Assembly: GCF_932276165.1 (NCBI RefSeq)
Contig: NC_064006.1
Coordinates: 744,001-808,000, forward strand
Source of the DNA: Plutella xylostella
Lineage: Eukaryota > Arthropoda > Insecta > Lepidoptera > Plutellidae
Direction of reading: 5' to 3'
DNA length: 64,000 nt
Shown here: piece after piece, positions 1 to 9,525 of the stretch
How the letters are laid out: each line of letters opens with the position of its first letter
How positions within the stretch are numbered: the first letter of the stretch is position 1
Translations under genes and position numbers: made by a program
Notes under the pieces: model-generated
What the model saw: the letters and a program-made list of their open reading frames with translations, nothing else
Databases searched by the model: none
Told to the model about the DNA's origin: nothing

Positions 1-452
1 TTTGAACTGCCTCCATTGAACCGTTGCAGAGCAGATCGACACCAATTAACACGAGCCGACTTTTGTTCCTCGGTCAAACGGTGGGGCACCCAGCGCGAAA
101 CTAACTTCTTGACACCCAGTTCTTCATGTAAAATGGTTTGAATGGCTGTCATACCAATGCTGAGAGAAGCCCGAATCTGCTCGTATGTCACATGTCTATC
201 TTCTTTTATTAACTGGCGTACAGCATCGATGTTATCTTGTGTTACCGCTGTTTTTGGCCGACCAGTAGAAGGGACTGTGGTAAGAGAGGAACGTCCACGG
301 CGAAACTCAGAATACCAACGATATATAGTCGTTTTACTTGGTGCTTCAAGTTTATAAATAGAAACAAGCTCAGCGAGACATTGTTCTTGAGATAAACCTC
401 GACGAAAGTTGTGAAAAATTATTGCACGGAAATGTTCCCGCGTAAGCTCCAT
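1..452 (-). CDS. mariner-family transposase, N-terminal half (cut by window edge)
   Basis: The minus-strand frame opens with an ATG at 450-452 and stays open for 150 codons to the left edge, without stops or frameshifts. The product starts MELTREHFRAIIF and continues through a helix-turn-helix region (FRRGLSQEQC, then TTIYRWYSEFRRG), the linker GRPKTAVTQDN and a second HTH with HVTYEQIRASL. It then reaches the stretch SRWVPHRLTEEQKSARVNW, which leads into the catalytic domain of mariner transposases. The paired HTH (HTH_48 type) binds the element's terminal inverted repeats; the DDD catalytic core lies outside this window. About 150 of roughly 345 residues are visible. An AT-rich leader follows at 453-600, and the element end should lie there, but I could not fix the inverted repeat. 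The intact frame suggests a young copy. Family assignment is from motif memory. Confidence 0.85.
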   Translation of the reverse strand, partial: MELTREHFRAIIFHNFRRGLSQEQCLAELVSIYKLEAPSKTTIYRWYSEFRRGRSSLTTVPSTGRPKTAVTQDNIDAVRQLIKEDRHVTYEQIRASLSIGMTAIQTILHEELGVKKLVSRWVPHRLTEEQKSARVNWCRSALQRFNGGSS

Positions 453-654
453 TTTTTACACCGACTTGTCAAATTCAAATGGTCAATACTCTTTTATTTT
501 TTACTTTTTTTAAAATTCGAAAATAGAATTATGTTTGAAAAAACACTACATTTGATACACCAAAAAGGTTTCACTCTAATTTATTCCTAAGTATTCTATT
601 CCCGATCTTTTCGGTGTAGCCCTCGTATTCCTTATTGTAAACTTTTAAATTCAA

Positions 655-895
655 CTACCGAATGGCGTAGTGGTCCTGACTACTGAGCCGAAGGTCCCAG
701 GTTCGATTCCCGGCTGGGGCAGATATTTGTTTAAACACAGATATTTGTTCTCGGGTCTTGGATGTGCCCGTAAAATGGCAATAGGCCCGCCCCCTATTAC
801 ATTGGGACTAACATAACACTCTGGCGAAAAGTGGGTGCAGCAATGCACCTCTGCCTACCCCGCAAGGGAGTACATTAGTACAAGGTGTGAGTGTA
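655..895 (+). repeat. tRNA-derived SINE, full copy
   Basis: A pol III A box (tggcgtagtgg, about 663) and B box (ggttcgattcc, about 700) form a tRNA-like head. A shared body follows, then the tail 'ctctgcctaccccgcaagggagtac'-type sequence. The same element is present in the opposite orientation at 17772-18005, and decayed copies occur near 29390 and 7780. The minus-strand 65-aa ORF across it is only the SINE read backwards; the same peptide appears in the second copy. Confidence 0.85.
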
Positions 896-1295
896 GACTA
901 TATAAATTCAACTATTCGGTTTAATACCATACGTACTGTTACCGGAAACTTATAAATAGTTATACTTAACGTTATTTGTAAATGGATGACTCGGAATTGT
1001 TAAGGGCTATTAGATTACTAAACTGACCTGGTTTATTGGAGTCCTGTTGGAATTAATCCTTTGTTTCCTGACGATATGGTTGGTAGAGGTACCTCACTTC
1101 ATCTACTTTTGATAATTATAGACTTATCTTCTATTACATATAGGTAGGTATCTGTTATTTAACATAAAATCAGAATATAGCTATTGCTCGTTGTTAGCCG
1201 ATCAGGTTTCCATCTGGTTTTGAATTTGTCATAAATCTGTTCCAGATAATTTGAATTATTGTTCGGAGTGGAGATTGCGTCTGAGTTGTTTATAG
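896..1295. other. no gene seen
   Basis: AT-rich DNA with short broken frames. An ATG at about 981 reads only 14 codons. I see no repeat or structured RNA here. Confidence 0.5.
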
Positions 1296-1408
1296 AATGG
1301 AAACTTAATTTATCTGCCACGTAATGGTTTGTGGGCCAATGGGAGACTGGACAATATTGAACTGCTTAGTGTAACACCTGTTATGTACAAATTAGTTCCA
1401 ACAATCAA
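1296..1408 (+). CDS. candidate internal exon of an unidentified gene
   Basis: A frame of 37 codons plus 2 nt reads from just after a possible acceptor (gttgtttatag, ending at 1295) to a near-perfect donor (AATCAA|GTAAGT). In this frame a stop codon (TAG, 1293-1295) sits directly upstream, as expected for an exon edge. The peptide (NGNLIYLPRNGLWANGRL, then DNIELLSVTPVMYKLVPTI) has balanced, protein-like composition. The acceptor pyrimidine tract is weak. The exit phase does not join the favoured frame of the next candidate exon at 7112, so either an exon is missing or one call is wrong. Function unknown. Confidence 0.25.
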
Positions 1409-2297
1409 GTAAGTATTATTTTATAATCTTTTTGAGTCTCTTTATCAAATATGTATACATATGTATGTGGGATTGATGGTCAAGAACAAACACTTTTGGA
1501 TACAGTTTAAGTACCGTAGCTTTATTTTAAATAAATACATTTTAAATTAAATAGCAACGCGCCTAATCAGTCTTTATCTTTTTTTCGTCCCTTTCATTCC
1601 CTTGCTCTTCCGGTCCTTTCACTCACTCACCTTACGTTCCTTCTTTCTACTCAAAGTCATAACGCTCCATTCTCACATCCCACATGTATAAATAATATGC
1701 TTCCACCAAAATTAATACGATACCGATGTAACTAATTAAATTACCTATTAGGCTACCCCTAAACTCTGTATGCAAACATTGCAAACCTTATCTAACATGT
1801 TACTATAGAAATTAACCTGCATGACCCGTGTTTTCTGCACAGCAAAGGGCAAAGTTCTGTCGTTGTCAAATCCACTTCCCGTCTGCATTCTATTCGAGGT
1901 CCAGTCTCCAGGTGACTCCCTTTTGCTTTCACTGTAGTCTTAGATTAACAATATGCGATCCAGATGGTGTGTCACATACAAAACAGTGCAAAAAACTGTC
2001 CTCATATTGTTTACTTTTAAGTTCAACCTAATGACAACCATTATAGTAATGAATAAGATCAGAAATATTCGTTCAAAATAACAGTTCAGTGGTAGAAGTG
2101 GGGTGTTGTTTTTCGAGACGTTTCTTTTACACTGGCACTCCATCTGTTTCGTATATTGTTCATCTAAGTCTGTAGTGTATCTCTGTTGCACTCCTTCGGC
2201 TACATATTGATTGTCTTCCTCTACATTCTGCTTTGCATCGATCAGGATGAGATGCGTATTGCCAAAAGTGTTGAGAAAACGTACTTGGTTATTATTA
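1409..2297. other. intron-like or intergenic AT-rich DNA
   Basis: No convincing gene. A pyrimidine-rich tract lies at about 1570-1670. Short ORFs at 1828-2302 overlap on both strands and show no recognisable protein. Confidence 0.5.
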
Positions 2298-2299
2298 TA

Positions 2300-2487
2300 C
2301 ACTCACGGGCAATGAAAAGGTTCCACTGCGAAAAACACCACATTACTCCTAAATGGAAAAGGCTAGCTTAATGACGCCTTCTCCAAAACAGGAAATTTTG
2401 TTGAAATTTTAAATTAAATGTTTGGAAAAATCGGGGTTGTTTGGTGTCGGCATTTTGTGAGTGGAACATTTTCATTGCCCGTGAATG
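2300..2487. mobile_element. MITE with 27-bp inverted repeats and TA target duplication
   Basis: The left end begins CACTCACGGGCAATGAAAAG and the right end is its reverse complement, with 2 mismatches over 27 bp. TA dinucleotides flank both ends (2298-2299 and 2488-2489), the signature of Tc1/mariner-type insertion. The 188-bp element has no coding capacity. Related pieces lie at 17664-17722, about 25831-25928 and about 37358-37454. Confidence 0.8.
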
Positions 2488-2489
2488 TA

Positions 2490-2704
2490 TTATCATCTTA
2501 AATGTTTCACATTTCACATTTGAGTTTAAAGTATGTGAATGTTTTTAGTGCTTTGATCACTGATCTGTTTTTAACACGATTCATCAATAAACATAGTATC
2601 TCTTTTCAAAGTTTACAACTTTCATTTTATTCTTTTGCGCTTACCTTTATATTATGTCATTTTTGCTCAACAAGGGTCTTACACAATACTTTAAGCAAAC
2701 CCTA
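2490..2704. other. no gene seen
   Basis: AT-rich sequence between the MITE and the LINE. The 103-aa plus-strand ORF at 2502-2813 runs into the LINE leader and resembles no protein I know. Confidence 0.4.
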
Positions 2705-2968
2705 CATGGATTCAGCTGTGACACTGCCGGGTCTGATCCCGGTATACGCGACCGGTCGCCGATCCCGGAAACACCCTATATATAGAACTTTGACGGCGCC
2801 GGCGCAATACTAACACTCATTTATACTTGTCGTATGCCTCACTCACTGCTCGCGTGTGTACTTAGTGTGTTCTGTAACGATATTTAGTTGGTCTGTGTAT
2901 TTCTAGATGACTGTTAGCTGTTAGACGTGGTTGAGATTCAGGTTTTCACTAGCTTCATTAGCTTAGAA

Positions 2969-3655
2969 ATGCTAGACAAAATCGGCCTTCTCACTAATAG
3001 AATATCAATATTGGAAAATAACCTCGAGGAACAATCAGCAACAACAAATCAGCTTCATCAAGCAAATCAGCAGCTATGTCTTGAAAATAAAAATCTAAAA
3101 GAGACCATAGAGGACATGGATCAACGCTCAAGGATGTGTAACCTTGAAATTCAAAATGTCCCTGAAAGAAAAGGTGAAAACCTGTTGCACTTGGTTGAAA
3201 CCATTGGGACTACCATCGGCATACAAATTCCGAATTCCAGCGTTACTGATGTACATAGGGTTGCCAGTAATCAGCCTAGTCAGAAACCAAAAAATATAAT
3301 AGTACATCTGTCCTCAAGACGTCTTCGAGATGATGTGATCGCGGCTGCTCGTAGTCGCAGAGGTCTCACCGCGGCGCAAGTGCTGGAGGCGGCCGCGGGA
3401 GGGCCTACGGCTCGTTCCAGCGTGGCTGCGGTGGTCGCCGCGTCGACAGAATCACCTCCATCGACGGCCCGCGTCTACATCAATGAGCACCTGACGCTGA
3501 AGAATAAAATCCTGTATGCCAAGGCACGCGCTTGTGCCAAAGATAAATCTTATAGATATATATGGATAAAAAATGCTGCCATCTTGGCCCGGAAAGAGGA
3601 TAACTCCCGCGTCATCACAATCCGACGTGAGGAAGATCTTGAAAAAATTTTATGA
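2969..3655 (+). CDS. LINE ORF1 protein: coiled coil plus FP25K-like C-terminal region
   Basis: The first ATG of the frame is at 2969 (MLDKIGLLTNRI); the open frame reaches back to 2918 without another ATG. The first 60 or so residues form a coiled coil rich in L, N, Q and E. A conserved block follows, with CNLEIQNVPERKGENL and VTDVHRV. The C-terminal block has RVYINEHLTLKNKILYAKA and YRYIWIKNAAILARK. These blocks match the arrangement of ORF1 proteins in lepidopteran LINEs that share a domain with the baculovirus FP25K family (Baculo_FP). The expected role is an RNA-binding chaperone that packages LINE RNA. An Ala/Arg-rich, GC-rich insert (codons for AAAGGPTARSSVAAVVAAS, about 3370-3450) separates the two blocks and differs in base composition from the rest. 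No CCHC zinc knuckles are seen. Confidence 0.75.
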   Translation: MLDKIGLLTNRISILENNLEEQSATTNQLHQANQQLCLENKNLKETIEDMDQRSRMCNLEIQNVPERKGENLLHLVETIGTTIGIQIPNSSVTDVHRVASNQPSQKPKNIIVHLSSRRLRDDVIAAARSRRGLTAAQVLEAAAGGPTARSSVAAVVAASTESPPSTARVYINEHLTLKNKILYAKARACAKDKSYRYIWIKNAAILARKEDNSRVITIRREEDLEKIL

Positions 3656-3857
3656 CTTTCTGTTCTGAGGCTTTTCATAACAGTATTACTTTCATTCTAT
3701 AAGGCCGTACCTAACCTCCTCTACTCGCATAAACAATCAAAAATCTTTGTAAGGAGCGCATACCACATAAACCACCTAAACTTACTTTTAAATAACAATG
3801 TTACAATCCTATCTATGTACCGTACACATTTAATAATAATAATATTAGTAGAATTAA

Positions 3858-6740
3858 ATGAATAACACTAATTTGAATATTTACTATCAGAATTGTGGTG
3901 GTTTGCGCTCAAAATTAACAGAACTTAAATGTAACATTCAAAGTTCAAATTATGACATAATAGTGCTGACAGAAACTTGGCTTGTGGGTGGTATATATGA
4001 TTCTGAATTGGTAGATGACAGGTATTCTATATTCCGTCGCGATCGGAATTTACAAGCAACACACAAGAAGGATGGCGGAGGTATCTTAGTTGCAATTAAT
4101 AAGAAATTTAGCGCAGCCAGATACTTTGAATTCGAAGATAACAATACCGAACAAATATACATCACTTTACCAATTAGTAACTCCAAAACCATTATACTAA
4201 GTGCTACATACATACCACCCAAAACTCATCAAAATTCGTATATATTACACTTTAATACTTTGAAATCTCTATATACAAAATTCCCATCACACCACTTTAT
4301 TATTGTGGGTGACTACAATATTCCTGACTTACGATGGTCTCTACACTCTACAGAAAATCATACTTTGCCAGTAGCTGTGAGCAACCTTCATAAAGAACTA
4401 GAATCAACAATCATGTACATGCAACTTAAACAATATAATATAATTTATAACGCTAATGGCCGCCTATTAGACTTAATGTTAACAAATTACCACCACTGTA
4501 TCTGCTCTCCTCCTCCCACAGAACTATCAAAACCGAACTATAACCATCATCCCCCACTTTTATTTTCTTTTAAAAAGTTACAACCAGCTGAGAGAATCCG
4601 TGATAAGCATTCTGAAAAATACAACTTTAATAAATGCGACTTCAGTGCGATCAAAACCGACCTATCGTCCATAAATTGGGTAGAAGAACTTAGGGATAAA
4701 AACGTGTCTGAAAGCGTTTCATATCTCTATATTAAACTATATAATACTATTAACAAGCATGTACCAGTATGCAAACCCAAATCAATAAAATATCCTCAGT
4801 GGTTTTCCAAAGCATTAACAAGTACCTTGTCAAGAAAAAAAACCGTATGGAAAAAATGGAAAATCTACCACAACCTGTCAGATTATAGAGAGTTTTCACT
4901 TTTACGTGATCGAGCTAAATTACTTTTAAAACAAGACCATAATTCCTATATCTCAAAAATAGAGTCAGGTATCGCAGATAATGTGAAACATTTTTGGAAA
5001 TACGTATCGTCACTCAAAAAAAATGAGAGTGGTTACCCTTCCAAAATGCTGCTAAATGAAAATATTTCCGAAAGTCCATCGGAAATAGCAAATATGTTCA
5101 ACGAATTCTTCAGCTCTATTTTCGAAACCAGAGACAGTGACCTGGATACAATAAATTTAAATACCTTTATCGCAGATCCTGAGGCCCCTCACATTCCCAG
5201 TATCGAAATAACAAAATATCAGGTGGAAAAGTGCTTAATAAACTTAGACATAGGAAAAGGTCCTGGCCCGGATAAAATTGGACCCATTTTCCTGAAAAAT
5301 ACAGCTAAGCAACTATCGGAACCACTTTGGATTATCTTTAATCGTAGCATAGAGGAAGGTACCTTTCCTGAAACTTGGAAATTAGCATTCATAACACCTT
5401 TGCATAAATCAGGCCCAAGAAACAACGTTTCATACTATAGGCCAATATCTGGGCTCTCCACAATGCCAAAAATTTTCGAGACACTCGTAAAGGATTGCCT
5501 GTATGCTCAATTGAGCCACAACATTATTGAAAATCAACACGGCTTCACACAAGGCAAATCTACTATTACGAACCTAATCCTGTACTCGAACTTTTTATTC
5601 AACGCCATGGATCAAGGGCTTCAGGTTGACACTATATACACAGATTTTCAAAAGGCCTTTGATAAAGTAGACCATATTCTGTTACTCAAGAAATTAGCTC
5701 AAAACGGTATTACAGGTAATCTCCTACACTGGTTCAAATCGTACCTAAACAACCGTTACCAAACTGTTATTATCAACGGGTACCATTCGGATCAGAGGTT
5801 GGTTTCTTCGGGAGTAATTCAGGGATCCATATTAGGTCCTCTTCAGTATATTTTGTTTGTAAATGACATAGCCAAGTGTTTCCATAATTGTAGAATCTTG
5901 ATGTTCGCCGATGACCTCAAAATTTTCAAAACCATAAACAATATTGACGACTGTCAAGAAATCCAAGATGATCTCGACCGCTTCCATCAATATTGTACAA
6001 TTAATAAACTCCATTTAGCTCCCAATAAATGTCAACAAATATCTTTCACAAGAAAACGGAATAAATTAGAACATGCGTACAATATAGGGGGGCAAAATCT
6101 AGAGAGAGTAGCCTCTATTCGTGATTTAGGAGTACAGCTTGATGATAAATTAATATTTGATCAACATATCACAAATATCTGTAAAAAAGCGTATCAAATG
6201 CTTGGTTTCATACTTCGTATTAGCAAGTCATTTAGGCAAGCTAATACTTTGTTAGTTCTCTACAAAACTCTGGTTCGTTCGCAATTAGAATATGCTTCGG
6301 TGATCTGGAATCCTCTTTATAAAATATACAGTGAGAAGATAGAAATGATCCAAAAAAAGGCGTTAAGATCCATACACTACAGACTCACTCGTTCCAAGAT
6401 GTCGTATGAAAATCTTCTGAAGCATTATAATATACCAAAATTATCAGCAAGACGCTCCGTCAATGACGAACTTCTGCTCTACAACATCTGCAACAATCAT
6501 TACAACTGCTCAGAACTAGTAAGCGACATTAGGTATCTGGTACCTCGCTCGGCAACACCACGCAACATCTGCAAATTATTCTACCTTCCAAAAACACGCA
6601 CAAATGCTGGTCGCCGCGCGCCTACCTACCGAATTTGTAACTCCCACAACCAAAACTTTCTGTCAGCAGACATTTACAACAAAAAGAATGTAGCATTCAA
6701 GAGGCTTATTAATAATATGGCTCATAGTTTGGCGAGATAA
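3858..6740 (+). CDS. LINE ORF2: AP-endonuclease and reverse transcriptase
   Basis: A 960-residue polyprotein that nicks the target and copies LINE RNA by target-primed reverse transcription. The endonuclease domain (about 1-235) shows QNCGGL (11-16), LTETWL (37-42), VGDYNIP (150-156) and LDLMLTN (204-210). The last endonuclease motif, normally SDH, reads NYNHHPP (227-233), so its Asp is missing. The reverse transcriptase (about 455-720) has GKGPGPDKI, YYRPISG (526-532), the A motif TDFQKAFD (595-602), the B motif GVIQGSILGP (652-661) and the catalytic FADD (683-686). A C-terminal region with LYKTLVRSQLEYASVIWNP (805-823) is typical of CR1/Jockey elements. The length is normal for the group and the frame is intact. 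The ATG at 3858 is 18 codons before the first conserved block of the endonuclease core. Confidence 0.9.
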   Translation: MNNTNLNIYYQNCGGLRSKLTELKCNIQSSNYDIIVLTETWLVGGIYDSELVDDRYSIFRRDRNLQATHKKDGGGILVAINKKFSAARYFEFEDNNTEQIYITLPISNSKTIILSATYIPPKTHQNSYILHFNTLKSLYTKFPSHHFIIVGDYNIPDLRWSLHSTENHTLPVAVSNLHKELESTIMYMQLKQYNIIYNANGRLLDLMLTNYHHCICSPPPTELSKPNYNHHPPLLFSFKKLQPAERIRDKHSEKYNFNKCDFSAIKTDLSSINWVEELRDKNVSESVSYLYIKLYNTINKHVPVCKPKSIKYPQWFSKALTSTLSRKKTVWKKWKIYHNLSDYREFSLLRDRAKLLLKQDHNSYISKIESGIADNVKHFWKYVSSLKKNESGYPSKMLLNENISESPSEIANMFNEFFSSIFETRDSDLDTINLNTFIADPEAPHIPSIEITKYQVEKCLINLDIGKGPGPDKIGPIFLKNTAKQLSEPLWIIFNRSIEEGTFPETWKLAFITPLHKSGPRNNVSYYRPISGLSTMPKIFETLVKDCLYAQLSHNIIENQHGFTQGKSTITNLILYSNFLFNAMDQGLQVDTIYTDFQKAFDKVDHILLLKKLAQNGITGNLLHWFKSYLNNRYQTVIINGYHSDQRLVSSGVIQGSILGPLQYILFVNDIAKCFHNCRILMFADDLKIFKTINNIDDCQEIQDDLDRFHQYCTINKLHLAPNKCQQISFTRKRNKLEHAYNIGGQNLERVASIRDLGVQLDDKLIFDQHITNICKKAYQMLGFILRISKSFRQANTLLVLYKTLVRSQLEYASVIWNPLYKIYSEKIEMIQKKALRSIHYRLTRSKMSYENLLKHYNIPKLSARRSVNDELLLYNICNNHYNCSELVSDIRYLVPRSATPRNICKLFYLPKTRTNAGRRAPTYRICNSHNQNFLSADIYNKKNVAFKRLINNMAHSLAR

Positions 6741-7111
6741 CTTTAATTTTAGTAGTTACTAGGTTTGATTTTGACTGGTACTCGTATAGCATTTTGTTTT
6801 TAGCTCTAGATTAAGTATCACATCTTTTTAATATAAATAAATGTTTTAGTGATAAACTTTTAAGGTGATAGGCTTAAAATAGTTGTTATGTTAAATTTAA
6901 GTTACTTATAGTCTATTACTGTTGTTTATCCATAGAAAATAAATAAATAAATAAATAAAAATAAATAAAACAATCAATAAAAGTGTTAATTCACTTAATG
7001 TATAAAAAACTCTGTATGAGACATCGTACTTTTCGTCAATGTACAAAAAAATAATTTCGCGCCGCTACCGACGACGCTCCGCCCGCGGGCCGGTATTAAT
7101 ATTTTTTTCAG

Positions 7112-7223
7112 AAAACCGAGAAGATCACAAGATTACATGAAGATTTTATGATAAATCTCTGTGATAGTGTGAAATATGCTCTCCAGCAATTGGATTCATA
7201 CCTACCTTCGAAGTCTGAACTGA
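7112..7223 (+). CDS. candidate internal exon of an unidentified gene
   Basis: A polypyrimidine acceptor (tatttttttcag, ending at 7111) opens a frame reading KTEKITRLHEDFMINLCDSV and then KYALQQLDSYLPSKSEL, followed by a donor (CTGA|GTAAGT). The segment looks like an amphipathic helical protein piece. The frame continues open past the donor, but its composition there becomes intron-like (runs of F, C, L). Length is 112 nt, entry phase 0, exit phase 1. It joins in frame to the exon-like segment at 11131. I do not recognise the protein, and the exon is inferred only from signals and composition. Confidence 0.35.
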
Positions 7224-7779
7224 GTAAGTCAGAAAACTATTTCACGCATGAATCTTTTTCGGTACAAAAACATTGCAATTTACAAATGATATTTTATCTT
7301 TGTGCTTATACCTTTAAACCAGAAACCAGCTCTGTTCAATGGTGTTTCTTTATTCAAATAGTATTTACGTTGTTACATACTGTATTTACATAGTTTAACT
7401 CCATTTGGTAAAGCTAAAAATTCTCATAAGAGAATGCTTACTTATATGAGAACATTTAATTTTGTTCCTATTCATTTAATGCCATGTTATCTAGCATTAG
7501 GAAGCCTCTCAGATGGGCTACAGATGCTTGTTAGACCTTTGGTTGTTGGGTTTATAACCTTTACACTGCTTACTTTGAATTTAAATGTTTCAATTCTAAA
7601 CATGGTATTGATTCTTGGTTTCACAAGTTTGAAAATATTTTCACATCTGGTATTAATTAGTTAACATGTACCTACCTATCTACATAATATACCAACCTTT
7701 TGATTGCTGCATGCATAGATGTGTTGTCGCAAAATATTTGTAATTTGTTGATTACATTATTTATTTACCAAGTGTTTAT

Positions 7780-7905
7780 GAAGGGTGACACAATGAAAAT
7801 AAGTCACTATTTATGCCCTTATGTGGGTCACCTCTGACTACCCCTTCGGGGATTTGCAGTCGTGTGTATATTATACAGAGAACTTTACACTTATATTAGC
7901 AGTTT
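7780..7905 (+). repeat. decayed SINE 3' portion
   Basis: The stretch 'cacctctgactaccccttcggggat' resembles the 3' half of the SINE at 655-895. No A or B box remains. Confidence 0.4.
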
Positions 7906-8101
7906 CACTATTGAGACTGTCATCTTAAGATAAATTAAATATGACATGCAGTGCTGTGGTTGACAATATTGACTTGCAACCAATGGCTTAAGCCAGTAGC
8001 ATAGTTTGACCTAGCGGATGGGTTGATGAGATTATAATTTATAAAATCTCTTGGCTAATATTTATCCCTATATTTACAACTTTTGTTGTCTTATAGGTTT
8101 T

Positions 8102-8306
8102 TTACCATAATACCTTCTTACAACTTATATGTATACATGTTGTTTTATGCTCACATAGCATTTAAAACTGGCTCGGGGCCCCTATTTACCATATTGACTT
8201 AGTTATTAACCATAATAACTTCTTACAACATGTATGTATACATATAAATATGTTGTTTTTTGCTCACCCACAGGATTTAAACTGGCTCGTGGCCTTTTTA
8301 TTCCTA
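8102..8306 (+). repeat. pair of about 105-bp direct repeats
   Basis: Two copies share 'accataata.cttcttacaac', 'tgttgtttt.tgctcac' and 'aaactggctcg.ggcc' in the same order (8102-8200 and 8208-8306). They are diverged, so this is an old tandem duplication. Confidence 0.6.
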
Positions 8307-8369
8307 TTTACCTATTACCTAGGTATACATATTATGTCCTTTTACATGCGGGTGTAATGGACAGAGCAA

Positions 8370-8950
8370 CAAAATACATTGCCAGTCTAAATGCTGATAG
8401 GCACTGGCTATGATGAACTCATGGATCATCTCATAATGTATTTTAACTTTGCATAATTTCATTAAACTTTCGGAAAGTTAAATGTAGCAGTTACTAACTG
8501 CAATATTATTGATGACACACACATTGGTGGTGTCGGACCCATCTTCAAGTACCTAATTATTGGGGATTTTATGCAAAGTTTATGAAGGTTTGAACTTATA
8601 AGTTCATTGTAATACATTGACCAGTCGAAATGCTGTTTATGGCACTGGTGAAGTAAAATGTATTATATTATATTTGCATAATTGCTGGAACCTTCCTCGC
8701 AGAGAGGTAAAATCTTATATGGCTGCAATTATTCACACACATTGTTCATGGGATACCTATATATGCGAAGTTTATGATGGTTCACAACCGCTTTATATAG
8801 CATTTAACCAGTCGAAAAGCCATGGGCTCTGGTAAACTAAAATGCATTGCCACCAAGTTTTTGCAATTATATATGCAAATATTATGATGTTTAACAACCA
8901 TTTGTATAGCTTTAAACCAGTCGAAAAGCCATGGGCTCTGGTGAACTTAA
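8370..8950 (+). repeat. degenerate tandem repeat with CCAGTCGAAA core
   Basis: The core 'accagtcgaaa.gc' followed by 'ggc.ctggt.aac' occurs near 8620, 8807 and 8916, and in a weaker form near 8380. The last two copies are 109 bp apart and nearly identical in the core. Confidence 0.55.
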
Positions 8951-9454
8951 CTGTACTTATTTTATTATTACATAAAGATAATTAACTATTTACTTTCTAT
9001 CTGTAATATTTTTTCATGATTATAACTTTTTCAAAGTTGTTCATGTCATACCCTTGACTTTGTAGCTATTTGGGGTTTTTAAGCAAGAATTTATGGGAGT
9101 TTCAATACTTAATACTCAATCATTTATTGCATCCATAAGTCTTACAGTTTAAAACTGATAATAGGCATAATCCACTCATAAAAAGGTGAATTGCCAATTT
9201 TTTCTCCTGTTTACCAAAGCAGCTGCCCGCCAGAACAAAGCACAGCCCAAACAGGTTGGGAGATCCTCCCTTTCCAGTGGGGATAGCATGGGACCACCAT
9301 CACATCCCTATTTATTTTTACAAATAACACCACTTAACGGTTTCTGGCTAAACCCATAATGACAAGATTGTTGCCGCGGAGGCCATGTGCTATTGGGACA
9401 TTTGATTATTGATATGCAGTGGCCAAACATAATGAAAGCTGATGAAGCAGCTTT

Positions 9455-9525
9455 CTAGGCCCAAGCCCTTCCTTCATTGGAAGGAGACCCGTTCCCCAGC
9501 ATTAGGGACGTGATGGGTTGATGTT
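9455..9525 (+). repeat. RTE-like LINE 3' end remnant
   Basis: The tract 'ggaaggagacccgttccccag' followed by 'gacgtgatgggttgatg' matches a second copy at 17330-17378. It resembles the conserved extreme 3' ends of lepidopteran RTE-type LINEs. Confidence 0.45.

Larger units (their letters stand above)
2705..6968 (+). mobile_element. CR1/Jockey-group LINE, apparently full length
   Basis: A two-ORF non-LTR retrotransposon. It has a GC-rich leader (about 2705-2968), ORF1 (2969-3655), a 202-nt spacer, ORF2 with endonuclease and reverse transcriptase (3858-6740), and a short 3' UTR ending in an (AAATA)n-like tail at about 6938-6968. Both ORFs are uninterrupted, which points to recent insertion. The 5' boundary is approximate because I could not find flanking target duplications. 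The clade within the CR1/Jockey group (for example Daphne) would need a phylogeny. Confidence 0.85.

Noticed and set aside
661..720. Real tRNA gene
   Set aside because: A and B boxes are present, but the body is a SINE with no complete cloverleaf; the same unit is repeated elsewhere.
651..848. 65-aa ORF shared with 17820-18050
   Set aside because: Reverse reading of a tRNA-derived SINE, not a gene.
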